Shown: one piece after another, positions 19,596 through 29,090 of the stretch
How positions within the stretch are numbered: the stretch's first letter is position 1
How the letters are laid out: every line of letters begins with the position of its first letter
NCBI GenBank assembly: GCA_002005505.1
Contig: KV908400.1
Coordinates: 336,003 to 400,002, forward strand
Direction: 5' to 3'
DNA from: Botryococcus braunii
Taxonomy: Eukaryota > Chlorophyta > Trebouxiophyceae
Length of the DNA: 64,000 bases
Program-made: the position numbers and the translations under genes
Notes under the pieces: model-generated
What the model was told of the DNA's origin: nothing
The model's database searches: none
Seen by the model: the letters and a program-made list of their open reading frames with translations, nothing else

Positions 19596-20606
19596 TCACG
19601 GCAGTACTGGCGCAGCCGCGATAAGGTCTGTCAGGTGCCTGACATTCCGAAGCGCCTCCCAGGAATTATCATGATCTGACCAGCCTTTCCATTTCGCAAG
19701 AAAGCGCCAAGAGCGTCCAAATTTCCTCTTGCCCAGGATGGTCTCCACTTCATAGTAATCTCCTTGTCTGCCTGTATACAAAGGACCAGGGTTTGTAGGT
19801 TCTGCAGTAGGGTTAGTGGACGATACGTATGGCTTCAATTGAGACACATGAAAAACAGGGTGAATCCTAAAATCAGCAGGCAATTCCAGCTTAAATGCAT
19901 TCACACCTACAGCTTCCAGGATACAGAAGGGGCCCATATACTTAGCTGATAGTTTAGAGGACAACCCAGGAGGGAGCTGGTTTTGGCGCACAGCCAATAA
20001 CACTGAATCTCCAACCTGGAAAGGATGATCCCTCCTCTTCCTGTCAGCATAGTATTTCTGGCGCTGTTGGGAAGATGAAATATTAGATTTGGCACTATGC
20101 AAAGCCTTTTGCAAGTCCCTCACATATTCAGCAACGGCGGGCACCGACGAGCGCGTAGGAACAGCAGTGGACAAAGGCGTAAGAGGGTTTCTGCCATGGT
20201 TCAGGAAAAAGGGGCTATGCTGAGTAGTGGCCTGTACTGAATTATTGTAAGCGAATTCCACAATGGCCAAATACTTGCACCAATCATCTTGCCTGGGACC
20301 CACAAACCCTCTCAGCATGTCTTCAACGGTCCTATTAGCCCTCTCAGTCTGACCGTCGGTCTGAGGGTGGTACGCAGTAGACATATTCAGTTGCGTGCCG
20401 AGTAACGACATGAATGCCTTCCAAAAATGACTAGTAAACCTAGGGTCTCTGTCAGATACAAGGGAAGTAGGCATGCCAAACCGTCTAAATACTGTGTCAA
20501 TGAAGATCTGAGCCAACTGAGGTGCATTCACAGTTTTAGAACAAGGCGCTAAGACAATCAACTTGGTCAAACGATCGACAAAGACTACGATGGAGTCATG
20601 TCCACA
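19596..20606 (-). CDS. Chromovirus integrase C-terminal half with chromodomain (downstream of an in-frame TGA)
   Basis: Reads in the same frame as the RT/RNase H/integrase ORF upstream and is separated from it only by TGA at 20,607-20,609. It starts with integrase core sequence: VVFVDRLTKLIVLAP, SDRDPRFTSHFW (catalytic D) and HPQTDGQTERANR (catalytic E). A GPY-like segment follows (KYMGPFCILEAVG ... HPVFHVSQLKPY). A chromodomain ends the protein: YYEVETILGKRK, WRFLAKWKGW and NSWEALRN, the aromatic-cage region. Chromodomains of this class direct insertion towards marked chromatin in related elements; that role is inferred here. There is no natural start codon close to the TGA, so this is the broken 3' part of Pol rather than a separate gene. 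Confidence 0.9.
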   Translation of the reverse strand, partial: CGHDSIVVFVDRLTKLIVLAPCSKTVNAPQLAQIFIDTVFRRFGMPTSLVSDRDPRFTSHFWKAFMSLLGTQLNMSTAYHPQTDGQTERANRTVEDMLRGFVGPRQDDWCKYLAIVEFAYNNSVQATTQHSPFFLNHGRNPLTPLSTAVPTRSSVPAVAEYVRDLQKALHSAKSNISSSQQRQKYYADRKRRDHPFQVGDSVLLAVRQNQLPPGLSSKLSAKYMGPFCILEAVGVNAFKLELPADFRIHPVFHVSQLKPYVSSTNPTAEPTNPGPLYTGRQGDYYEVETILGKRKFGRSWRFLAKWKGWSDHDNSWEALRNVRHLTDLIAAAPVLP

Positions 20607-22145
20607 TCACAATGGCAGGTCTGTCACCAGATCCAAAGAAACACTCTCCCAAGGCGACTCTGGTACAGGCAAGGGCTGCAACAATCCAAAAGGTACTTTG
20701 CTAGTCCCCTTCATCTGTTGACAGCTAGTGCACTCTCTGCAGTACCGACGTACGGCAGACAACATGGCTGGCCAATAGAAGAACCTGCACACTTGCTCAG
20801 CAGTCTTGTGAGCGCCCAAATGGCCTGAAAAAGGTGTGCTGTGACACTCTGCTAGGATCCTCTCCCTCACAGGGCCTTCTGAAACATAAATCTTGTCATG
20901 CTCGGTATACAGCAACCCCCTTTTCCAACTCACGGTTCCCTGATCCAACAAACCAGGGACCTGTGGATCATTTTCATAACCCTTACTCAACTCTTCCAAC
21001 AAGGTGTCTGACACAAGAGAGGAGACATGCAGAGTAGCTAAGTCTGCGCGCCGACTCAACGCGTCCGCGACCACATTATCAGTACCTTTGACGTATCTAA
21101 TGTCAGGCATGAACCTCATAATGTCAGTCAAAAAGCGCTCTTGTCGATCAGTACGCGTCGGTGCAGTTAAGAGGAATTTTAAAGCTTTTTGGTCAGTGTA
21201 CACAGTAAACTTCCCCCCAATCAGCAAATGCTTCCACTTACGCAGGGCGTGTACAAGGGCCAATAATTCTCTGTCATATGGAGCCAACTTTCGCTCACTG
21301 GGCTGCAGTTTCCTAGACTCAAAGGCGATCGGCTGCAGTCCCTTACCTTGATCTTGCTGTAACACACACCCAATAGCAAAGGCAGATGCATCCACATGCA
21401 CGACAAAAGGTTTTTGCAAGTCTGGTGGGAGCAAACAAGGAGCAGTACACATCAGATGTTTCAATTCACGGAAAGCCTTCTCATGCAAGGCATCCCATTG
21501 CCATGGAGCATCCTTTTTAAACAACTCAGTAAGAGGGAAGGCAACATGAGCAAAGTGGTCTGCAAATGTATCATAAAACTGTAGAAGACCCATGAACGAA
21601 CGAAGTTCAGACACACAGGTAGGGGTGGGCCAATTCATGATAGCCTCAACCTTCTTCGGGTCCACCCTCACTCCCTCACTGGAAATGACATGTCCCAAAT
21701 ACTCCACCTCGGGTGCGCAAAACAAACACTTGGAGCGTTTACAGAAAAACTGATGGTCTCGTAGTGCCTGAAGTACAAGTCTCAAGTGTTGCAAGTGTTC
21801 CTCAAAAGACTTACTATATATGAGGATGTCATCTAAATAAACCAGCACAAACCTGTCTAAGTAAGGCGCCAGAACAGTATTCATCACGTATTGAAACGTT
21901 GCGGGGGCGTTTGTCAGACCAAAGGGCATCACAGTAAATTCATAGTGACCATACTTTGTCTTAAAAGCAGTCTTCTCTATACTATTCTCATGCATACGGA
22001 TCTGGTGGTACCCAGAGGCTAAGTCAAGTTTAGTAAAGAGCTTACTACCACACAACTGCTCGAACATTTCATCGATACGTGGCAACGGGTGTTGGTTTCT
22101 TATAGTCAATTTGTTTAGAGCGCGATAGTCAATCACAACCGCCAA
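20607..22145 (-). CDS. Chromovirus reverse transcriptase, RNase H and integrase N-terminal half (frame-shifted)
   Basis: RT motifs: VIDYRALNKLTIRNQHPLPR, FTKLDLASGYHQIRM, PFGLTNAPATFQ and the catalytic FVLVYLDDILIYSK. RNase H follows (VHVDASAFAIGCVL, ERKLAPYDRELLALV, VYTDQKALKFLL). The integrase HHCC zinc-binding region is HSTPFSGHLGAHKTAEQVCR ... CRECTSCQQ. The frame differs by one base from the protease ORF upstream: after KKDGGWR, one base is missing relative to the expected continuation into VIDYR. The ORF ends at a TGA within the integrase. There is no ATG at its beginning; it would only be made as part of Pol. Confidence 0.92.
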   Translation of the reverse strand: MAVVIDYRALNKLTIRNQHPLPRIDEMFEQLCGSKLFTKLDLASGYHQIRMHENSIEKTAFKTKYGHYEFTVMPFGLTNAPATFQYVMNTVLAPYLDRFVLVYLDDILIYSKSFEEHLQHLRLVLQALRDHQFFCKRSKCLFCAPEVEYLGHVISSEGVRVDPKKVEAIMNWPTPTCVSELRSFMGLLQFYDTFADHFAHVAFPLTELFKKDAPWQWDALHEKAFRELKHLMCTAPCLLPPDLQKPFVVHVDASAFAIGCVLQQDQGKGLQPIAFESRKLQPSERKLAPYDRELLALVHALRKWKHLLIGGKFTVYTDQKALKFLLTAPTRTDRQERFLTDIMRFMPDIRYVKGTDNVVADALSRRADLATLHVSSLVSDTLLEELSKGYENDPQVPGLLDQGTVSWKRGLLYTEHDKIYVSEGPVRERILAECHSTPFSGHLGAHKTAEQVCRFFYWPAMLSAVRRYCRECTSCQQMKGTSKVPFGLLQPLPVPESPWESVSLDLVTDLPL

Positions 22146-23470
22146 CCACCGTCCTTCTTGGGGACAAAAAGGATGGGAGCACCGTAAGGACTAGATCTGG
22201 GCCTGATGTACCCTCGTTCCAGCAACTCCTGCAGCTGTGCCCTAAGCTCAGCAAGCTGAGCTCCCGACAGCGGGTAAATGCGGGAGGCAGGAGGTCGAGC
22301 ACCAGGTTCCAGGTGGATTTCGTGGTCTCCGACTCGAGGTGGTGGAAGACTGTCAGGCAAGCCTGATAGGACATCCGAGAACTCTTGCAACAAGTCCTCC
22401 AACCCCGGCTGGGCATGTATTGGTTCAGAATCCCGTTGTACAGGTTTCAACTTGAGCACGTACAATTCTGTCAAATCAGAAGCAAATCTATCCAACTCTA
22501 TGGCAGAAATCACATATTTAGGCGCATCAGAACGCTGACTACCCACCAAAACATGTGTGCTTTCACCATCAACAAGACAAACAGTGTTCAAGCGCCAATT
22601 TACACATGGATTAAACGCTGTCAACCAGGGCTTTCCTAACACAACATCATAGGTATGCAGCTCTGTAGGCAAACAATCCACTCGGAACTGAAACGACCCC
22701 ACAGACAAGTCAACTGCACACACCTGATCAGTTACCTTGGCTCTACCATCAGCGAGGTTCACTGTCAACAACGAGTTGAGAGGCATAGTGGGTAAAACAA
22801 GAGCATGCATAAACTCTTCACTCACAAAATTAGCTGTAGCACCACTATCCAATAGCACCCTACATGCAACACCCTGCACCAATCCCTCAAACTGGATACA
22901 CGTATGTGACAAGTCAGGAGTCGCTACAGTAAAATCTGCGCTCATCTGTGCAATATGATGAAGGGGCTGGTAGGTGAGTTTACTAGGTACAGCTACAAGC
23001 CTAGTAATGACAGACACCTCAACCATGTCCCGCCCGAAAACACTCTTAACAGTGGGAGGCGCCTGAATCGCAGTAGATTCTCCCCATAACTGCAGTAGAG
23101 ATGTCCAAGGGATAACGATGGTCGCATGGCGTTGCTCCTGCAGTTCTGGCCCTACAGCCTCCCCACCTGTGGACCTGGGGCAAAGCAGTGTTACCCTATC
23201 CCCGGGAAGGGCCCGTGTAATCACTCTTTCCCAAGCCATGGGAGCAGCTTCAGAACTCAAGGAAACAACCAACTCATGGGATCCATCAACATGCGTCTCT
23301 CTACCCTCACACTGCTCACAAGCAGGGGTGATCAGCCCAAAAGGGGTTTCAGACACAGGCAAGCGTTGCGAACTCGTCACATGAGTCACAACACTCTCAG
23401 AAAAGGTGCGTAGGTAGGTAACAAACTCGTCAAACGCGGGAAGAACCGGGATCCCTGTTTGAATCTCCAT
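22133..23470 (-). CDS. Chromovirus protease and start of reverse transcriptase
   Basis: The ATG at 23,470 (MEIQTGIPV) lies 36 bp after the Gag stop, in the same frame. The aspartic protease active site is LLDSGATANFV. The RT lead-in follows (IYPLSGAQLAELRAQLQELL, then GYIRPRSSPYGAPILFVPKK), ending WRL at a stop created by the one-base shift. Gag and this ORF are separated by tandem TAA TAG stops (23,509-23,504), so Pol would need readthrough of two stops or re-initiation at the ATG. Confidence 0.9.
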   Translation of the reverse strand: MEIQTGIPVLPAFDEFVTYLRTFSESVVTHVTSSQRLPVSETPFGLITPACEQCEGRETHVDGSHELVVSLSSEAAPMAWERVITRALPGDRVTLLCPRSTGGEAVGPELQEQRHATIVIPWTSLLQLWGESTAIQAPPTVKSVFGRDMVEVSVITRLVAVPSKLTYQPLHHIAQMSADFTVATPDLSHTCIQFEGLVQGVACRVLLDSGATANFVSEEFMHALVLPTMPLNSLLTVNLADGRAKVTDQVCAVDLSVGSFQFRVDCLPTELHTYDVVLGKPWLTAFNPCVNWRLNTVCLVDGESTHVLVGSQRSDAPKYVISAIELDRFASDLTELYVLKLKPVQRDSEPIHAQPGLEDLLQEFSDVLSGLPDSLPPPRVGDHEIHLEPGARPPASRIYPLSGAQLAELRAQLQELLERGYIRPRSSPYGAPILFVPKKDGGWRL

Positions 23471-23506
23471 GGTACCAACACCTGTCACACCCCACAGCCA
23501 AGCCTA

Positions 23507-24580
23507 TTAGGCAGCCGTTTTGTGTTTTACTTTTCTCATTTCAGGGTGTAAGACCCAGCATGCATCGACATTATGTCCGGGTTTGCCGCAATGGGGGCAG
23601 GTAGGCTTATTAGCCTCCTGAGCCGGGGGAGAAGGTGTGGGTTTGGTCTGGGATCCTCCGGAGGGAAACCCCTTCTGCCCGCCACCCTGAGGAGGGACAC
23701 TTGCATGCAGATCAGATACTGCAACTGCAAGTGTGAACACCTCTTCCAGCGTCTGCGGACGCTGCACTGTAATCGCCCTGCGCAGGTCATCCCGACACCC
23801 ACGCTTAAACACAAACATTAACATCGCATCTGACATGCAGTCAGGTGCTTTGGCCCTACACGCATTGAAATGCGCAACATACTCCCTCATGGACCGTTTT
23901 CCTTGTCTCATGACAAGAAAAGGCTCAAAGTAAGTATCCGTCAGCTCCACTGGTCGGACGGCCTCCTGTAAAGCCTGCATGTATGCGTGGAACGTTGCCA
24001 ATTCCACGGCTTGCCCTTTAGCTGCCAATTGAGTCCGTGAGACGAGCCAATCAAGAGCCTTGCCCCGTAGGAACATACTGGCCATATCAACGGCTACGTC
24101 TCCTGACAGATCTACACGATTCGCACGCAAGTACGTACGAACTTGCAGAAAATGGGCATCCAACATGTCAGGATCTCCATAATACAACATGGGTTCAGGA
24201 AACTTGGTCTTCACAGCCGAGATGGGAACTTCCCTCAAGGTGGGGTCCGGAACCACAGGAGACGGTGCTGGGAAGACCATTCCACGCGAGCGCATCTGTG
24301 CTAGAAGAGATGCATCACTTAGACGGCTTGCATCTTGCACCACAGCACTGCCTGGGCGGCTCTCCGCCTCCTCATCAGTGGTGTCGTAAGTGGCTCCCGG
24401 GTCAAAGCCCCGAGCCAGCATCGACTCGTATAAAGGTTTGGAAACAAAAGTAGACACATCTACACGCTCAGGATCAACAAAATTCGGCCCTGAAGTAGGG
24501 ATTCCAGCAGGAACTATCTGCTTCCTAGGCGTCGTAAAACTGACCCGCTTGCGCGGAGCCCCTGTCCTGGTTCGTCTCAT
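23507..24580 (-). CDS. Chromovirus Gag
   Basis: The ATG at 24,580 gives MRRTRTGAPRKRVSF and a protein of about 357 residues. The middle has the retrotransposon Gag pattern (DMASMFLRGKALDWLVSRTQ ... FEPFLVMRQGKRSMREYVAHF). One zinc knuckle, CPHCGKPGHNVDAC (C-X2-C-X4-H-X4-C), lies near the C-terminus. It packages element RNA into particles in the cytoplasm. It starts about 60 bp after the LTR, is intact, and ends at TAA followed at once by TAG. Confidence 0.9.
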   Translation of the reverse strand: MRRTRTGAPRKRVSFTTPRKQIVPAGIPTSGPNFVDPERVDVSTFVSKPLYESMLARGFDPGATYDTTDEEAESRPGSAVVQDASRLSDASLLAQMRSRGMVFPAPSPVVPDPTLREVPISAVKTKFPEPMLYYGDPDMLDAHFLQVRTYLRANRVDLSGDVAVDMASMFLRGKALDWLVSRTQLAAKGQAVELATFHAYMQALQEAVRPVELTDTYFEPFLVMRQGKRSMREYVAHFNACRAKAPDCMSDAMLMFVFKRGCRDDLRRAITVQRPQTLEEVFTLAVAVSDLHASVPPQGGGQKGFPSGGSQTKPTPSPPAQEANKPTCPHCGKPGHNVDACWVLHPEMRKVKHKTAA

Positions 24581-24628
24581 CACAAACGCACCTAAGCCAA
24601 AGAAACAAGAAGATCAAGCGACAACTAT

Positions 24629-24641
24629 GTCGCCGATACCA
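24629..24641 (-). promoter_or_regulatory. Primer-binding site
   Basis: The minus strand reads TGGTATCGGCGAC, two bases after the 5' LTR ends. TGGTATC matches the complement of the initiator methionine tRNA 3' end used by many plant LTR elements. Confidence 0.7.
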
Positions 24642-24642
24642 G

Positions 24643-24868
24643 TGTTATGGCAATCAGCGGAAGAGTATTTGACTGAGGCAAAGAGATCCGTTCATGAAGA
24701 CGAAGATAGCGACTGATTACAATGCGTGAAGTTCTCGTCTTAAATGCGACGCAGAGCGGCCAATTATTGAATGTACGCGTTCATCTAAGTATATATGAAA
24801 ACCAGAGAGAACTGTACGGGATCTCCCCATGCACGCATATGAAGTACAAGGTAATGGTTGTCTTTACA
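24643..24868 (-). repeat. 5' LTR of the chromovirus (226 bp)
   Basis: Same sequence as the left LTR with a 4-base insertion and a few changes. CAAGC follows at 24,869-24,873, completing the target duplication. Confidence 0.95.
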
Positions 24869-25350
24869 CAAGCTCACTCGCGATCTGGCGTTTCTATGCA
24901 TCCTGATCGTAACCGGCGGTAACGGTACAGTTCCTTTCGAGAGGCCGTACCGTACTGCATGGCCACATAATCAACCCTGACTTGGCCCTATGCCAACGTG
25001 TAGCCCTATAGCCGCACCAGGGATCCCAAACTTATACACGTGTACACACTCAAAGGAGTACCTTGTGACCACACTGTGACCACACCGTCTGTTTACCTTG
25101 TGACCACACTGTGACCACACCGTCACTAGTACAAGACCTGTACTGCATGGAGGTCACTACATGATCAACCTGACTGATCACCATACATTACCCTAGATAC
25201 GTAATCAGGCGCATCTTCTTCCTTGTACTCCACACGTGGAGAAGTTCAAGTTATACAATGTTTCCTAAAACCATTTGATAAACTGATAGTGCCCTTGTAT
25301 CTAAGTACGTTTGCCGTCACGTATCTATACGTACTTATCAGTTTATACAA
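24869..25350 (-). repeat. Hairpin-exon element family 1, copy b, right part (leader)
   Basis: Continues the sequence interrupted at 18,786 and matches 14,277-14,740 of copy a (GATCTGGCGTTTCTAT, GCCGTACCGTACTGCATGGC, TACTCCACACGTGGAGAAG). It carries an extra 39-bp duplication of the ACCACACTGTGACCACACCG segment near 25,060-25,130. Homology to copy a stops near 25,350 / 14,740, the likely 5' end of the element. Confidence 0.8.
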
Positions 25351-25770
25351 CACTGTTGCTCAAGTGCAGGCAGTCGGCTGGGACTGTAGCTGGAGGAGCA
25401 CACACTTACGACCTGTCTGCATGTGTACGGGTGCGGTGACGCATGCTGTTTAGTGGTATTGTGTTAATGTGTGGTTGCTGCAGTGTAAGTGAACCATCTT
25501 AGTGTACAATCCAGCCTCCCAAACAGCTAAGGGACGGAGTCTGGATTGAGTATAGGAAGGTACTTGCTTGTAGCCGTCAAGAGTCTTATCCGTGGAGAGG
25601 TAGCTCATTGACAGACCTTTCATGTAACGGAATTGTGGTAAAAAGATGCTGGGCACTTGAGATGCTATTTTATACAGTTGGTGTTGCTCAAGTCCAGACA
25701 GTCGGCTTGGACTGTAGCTGGAGGAGCACACACTTACGACCTGTCTGCGTGTGTGCAAGATACGCCGAAT
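25350..25770. repeat. Direct repeat pair of about 85 bp
   Basis: The first copy is at about 25,354-25,432, the second at about 25,681-25,757. Both read GTTGCTCAAGT(G/C)CAG..., then GACTGTAGCTGGAGGAGCAC, then ACGACCTGTCTGC. The sequence between them partly resembles 17,660-17,710 (GTGGTAAAAAGATGCTGGG). No gene is recognised. Confidence 0.75.
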
Positions 25771-25787
25771 GCCCATAATCTAACAAG

Positions 25788-26345
25788 GTGGGACTTGCCG
25801 TTTAAAGCCCGGGGAGGTAAGGGCTCTGTTTGCAAGAGCTTTAGAGGGCGTTCCCAGGGCCGTTTTTTTTGGCAAGAGACATACCAGTGGGTGGCCGTGG
25901 TGGCAAGGAGAAGGGATGCGAAGTATGGAGAGCATCGGAGAAGGTACGTAATTTTGCATGACCTTGGGCCCAAGGTCCGAAGGGAAGCCGTAAGCCCGAC
26001 ACCTTGGTAGTAGTTTGCTACAATTTTTTCCAAGCAATCCGTGATTGTTTTGGGGCCCCCGGGGGTATTTCTGAATGTTTTGGTCCCCAAGTTGCGGGGC
26101 CCAAAACTGAGAAGTATGGTTAGCTTCCACTTGTTGGTGCAACTGGTGTGTGTGAAACCACGCGTTGGTCATGTGTAGGGGGGCCAGCGCTGTGTCTCGT
26201 CGGCCTATCTTCCCGCGTTTTGCCTTAAGGCAAAACTTGCTCATGTAGGACCTTGATATTATAGCTTGTGGGCTGTAAGCGCAAAGTGGGGTTTTGCAGG
26301 CAAGACCTGCGTGAGTAACGCTGTGACAAGACTTTTGTCATGGGT
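25788..26345. repeat. Dispersed repeat P, copy 3 (inverted, segments in swapped order)
   Basis: 25,788-26,153 is the reverse complement of the P body. 26,158-26,340 is the reverse complement of the side segment that lies at 5515-5665 in copy 1. In copy 1 the side segment comes on the other side of the body, so the two copies are circular permutations of each other. Confidence 0.75.
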
Positions 26346-26363
26346 GTAAAGTCGCAAACGCTG

Positions 26364-26482
26364 TTTTGCTGGCGGAAAGGGCCACCTTTAGCCCTGGCCC
26401 TTTGGCGCTATGTGAAGGTGGCCACGTTCACGTAGAGCCAATGCTTAGCCGGGGCTAAAGCTGGCCCTTTTCGCCAGCAAAA
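26364..26482. repeat. Fold-back element, about 31-nt arms
   Basis: TTTTGCTGGCG...AAAGGGCCA at the left returns as TGGCCCTTTTCGCCAGCAAAA at the right with two mismatches over about 31 nt. A weaker inner inverted repeat (GTGAAGGTGG/CCACGTTCAC region) lies within it. It is MITE-like in form; no target duplication was identified. Confidence 0.8.
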
Positions 26483-27287
26483 GTTTCAGGCCACAAAAGC
26501 TGCAGAAAAGGAGTGTGCGCAGGTTACAAGGCCACGTGACCGTGACGAAAGAATTATCGACAACCCAGTCGTAGATGATTGAACGGGGCCAAGGTTGCAT
26601 CCACCATCGGTGAATCTCCCCGTCCAAGATCTCCCTAATCTCAAGAGAGGCGGCCAAACACAAGTACTTTCAATCGTGTACTCTTTCAAAACCCTGAGAT
26701 ACTATCGGAATACTGTCAAACATCAAGGGAGCCAGGTGGGCGTGCGGGCTCTACTGCCAAGTCGCCACCAAGCAGCTTGATAGTGGTCGAACCTTGATAT
26801 GGCCCACAACGCAAATTGAAGCCATCGTATCAGGCAAGTTGCTGCATATTTCGTCCTTTTACTTGTGTGCATTCGAATGGCCCCTAACAATGTCTGCTGT
26901 CTCTAGAAAAGCTTTCACGATCGCGTAGTTCACAGCGCGCAGGGTTTGAAAGTCAAAAAGTCAGGTCGCGTCCATTAATATTGTAAACGTAAGATAAATG
27001 TCATTGAAATTTGTTTTGTGTTTTCAGATAGGCTGTTTTCCGATAGATTGTCTTTCGTCTTTCCGCTTTCGGTTTGGCATGTGGCCCGGCGACAGAGGGG
27101 TTTTGTGGCAGACATCTATCATCGATAGTAGTTAGCTTGAAGGGTTTGATATGTTTGGGGATATGAGCATTTGCTGCAACAGACAGATATCCAGGGAACG
27201 CAGTTTTTTTTTCCATGGATGATCATGGTCATGTTTATATGGATGCAGACATTCATGGCCCGGAAGACAGGTCCAATGACTTCATTT
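26483..27287. other. No gene seen
   Basis: No supported coding region or repeat was found between the fold-back element and unit B. Confidence 0.6.
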
Positions 27288-27318
27288 TAACGGGAAAAGT
27301 GAAAAGGCTGTGGGCAGG

Positions 27319-27480
27319 ATGATGGCCACGGAGGGAGAAGCAGCAGTTGCGCCTCAGTTCACGCACGCAGAGTCTGTAAATGTGACGGACCCCAACAATC
27401 CCGCTCCAGGCGGGGGGCCTCCGGAGCAGCCCGTTGGGGACACTGCGACTTCGCGTAGGCTGGTGCGTTCTCTCATACAC
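27319..27480 (+). CDS. Possible first exon of the unit B gene
   Basis: Starts ATG ATG GCC with reading MMATEGEAAVAPQFTHAESV and continues NVTDPNNPAPGGGPPEQPVGD. The same start is at 34,524 in unit C (diverging after PGGG) and is missing from unit A. The frame remains open to 27,759, but a splice at the TCGCGTAG/GCTGGTGCG region cannot be excluded. Function unknown. Confidence 0.4.
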
Positions 27481-27965
27481 ACACACGCTTGGGCACGCGT
27501 GTTAGGCCTCACAGTCCGTCCATTTCGCATTTGTGATAAATATGCGATGTCCCGATATCTTCTGGCCCCAAGAAGGCTCACTGTCTGCCAGTCAGCGGGC
27601 ATATTTCACTCTCTGTCCTTGGGCGCACTTCAATTTTTCAGGCTTCGTCAACCGATTCACCCGTTCCCAGATCTGCTCACGGGAGCACCCTCCCTTAGAG
27701 CGTTTGTTCGAGGGTCTGCATATAAAATCAAAAATCGAAAAGCCCAACGATCACAGTGAACAAAGGACGATATACGTAGCCGTTACTTGGGAACCCTCAG
27801 GGTTCGTCAGAACAAGAAGCGGTGCTTTCGACTATTTTGTAGCAGAGGTCCATAAGAACCTTGCTGGTGGCCAATGTGTCAGCAGGATTTAAACTCGACG
27901 TTACAAATTTTGTATGCGGCAGGACTTGATCATCAAGATGACGGGCAAACCTTGCAGGTAAGCCC

Positions 27966-27978
27966 TTGTGTGTGTGTG

Positions 27979-28040
<62 letters not shown>
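27966..28040. repeat. (GT)n microsatellite, unit B
   Basis: Directly follows TTGCAGGTAAGCCC, as in units A and C. Confidence 0.95.
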
Positions 28041-28041
<1 letters not shown>

Positions 28042-28640
28042 CAGAGTGTGAGAGAGTGTGAGAGAGGGGGGGGGGGAGGGAGGGAGAGCACACGCGGGCA
28101 CACACACGCATGTGCTGGCACGCTTATTGTTCTTTGTGTGGTGTCTTGGTGTGTAGTGGGGGAGGGGAAAAGTTGGAGGGAGTATCCCTGCATCGGGCGC
28201 AAATATGTAGCGTTGCCCGCATGTGCAGAGAACAGACGCTTACGCATGCATGGACCGCAGACGCCCCGGAGAGGGGGGGGGGGGGGAGGTGCAGGAGCGT
28301 GATATGCATGTTGTTGGAAATGTGCATGCTCTTGGGGTTGGCTGCATAGTGTCCGGCATACCAGCCCTTCCAAATCACATGGCCTTCCAAATTTCATGTG
28401 TGCACCCACAACTATTTTTGTTCGTGTCATGCGGTTCTTGCTCAGCCATGTGACTGCGATTGCTTTCACATGCTCTCAACACCGGTCACCCCCTGACGGC
28501 GGGGACACTATCTCTATGCTCCCCCACCCCCCTCGATTCCCCTGCATCTCCCTCCTGCATCTTCCTTACCTCTCCCCCTCTTAACTAATGTGCAATCCGG
28601 CGCCCTTCTCCTCCTCCTCCGCCTCCCTTGCCTCCCCCAG

Positions 28641-28915
28641 TGAGCAGCGCTGCCCTCCCCTGCGGGTTCTGCCCTGGACTCGCCCACCTTGGCGAGGTGC
28701 TGCTGACATATTCAAAGCGCCATGTCATGCAGGACATTGCACTTGAGCTGGCTACGGTCAAGGCGGACCTGGCTGCCGTCAAGGTGACGACAATGGCCAC
28801 CAAAGAGAGTATTGAAGAGCTAAAAGGCCTGATGACGGCCATGTCGCAGCAGCTGAGAACAGCGACCCTTGTGGGTACCCATGTGACGCCTCAGACACAT
28901 GCTGGGTGCAAGTCA
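28641..28915 (+). CDS. Predicted coiled-coil exon, unit B
   Basis: Begins after CCTCCCCCAG. Reads SAALPCGFCPGLAHLGEVLL, then the same coiled-coil helix as unit A with a single DLAAVK heptad, and THVTPQTHAGCKS. The frame is the same in all three units, which supports coding, but function is unknown. Confidence 0.45.
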
Positions 28916-29090
28916 TGGGGGGGGGGGGGGAGGGTTGCTTGTGCAAGCTTTGTCCAACTGATAGAATAAGTACTCATCCGCGCCTCTAGCAAGTTGTTCA
29001 TCAGCATCGTATAGGGCATGGCTCTGTAGGTTCCACATCTGTGGCTGTCTGATTTGCCCTCTGCCTCCCCTGTTAGGAGTTTTACAAGGT

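Larger units (their letters stand above)
18787..24868 (-). mobile_element. Ty3/Gypsy chromovirus, complete but mutated, nested in hairpin-exon copy b
   Basis: Two LTRs (18,787-19,008 and 24,643-24,868) are flanked by CAAGC on both sides. Internal order on the minus strand: primer-binding site, Gag, protease, RT, RNase H, integrase and chromodomain, followed by about 590 bp without a gene and a polypurine tract. The RT-before-integrase order and the C-terminal chromodomain place it in the chromovirus branch. A frameshift in RT and an in-frame TGA in integrase make this copy non-autonomous as read. Confidence 0.95.

Noticed and set aside
23504..23509. Reassigned genetic code (TAA/TAG as glutamine) to explain the Gag-Pol double stop
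   Set aside because: The 1056-codon Copia frame and the ETL1 exons use only CAA/CAG for glutamine and contain no internal TAA or TAG.
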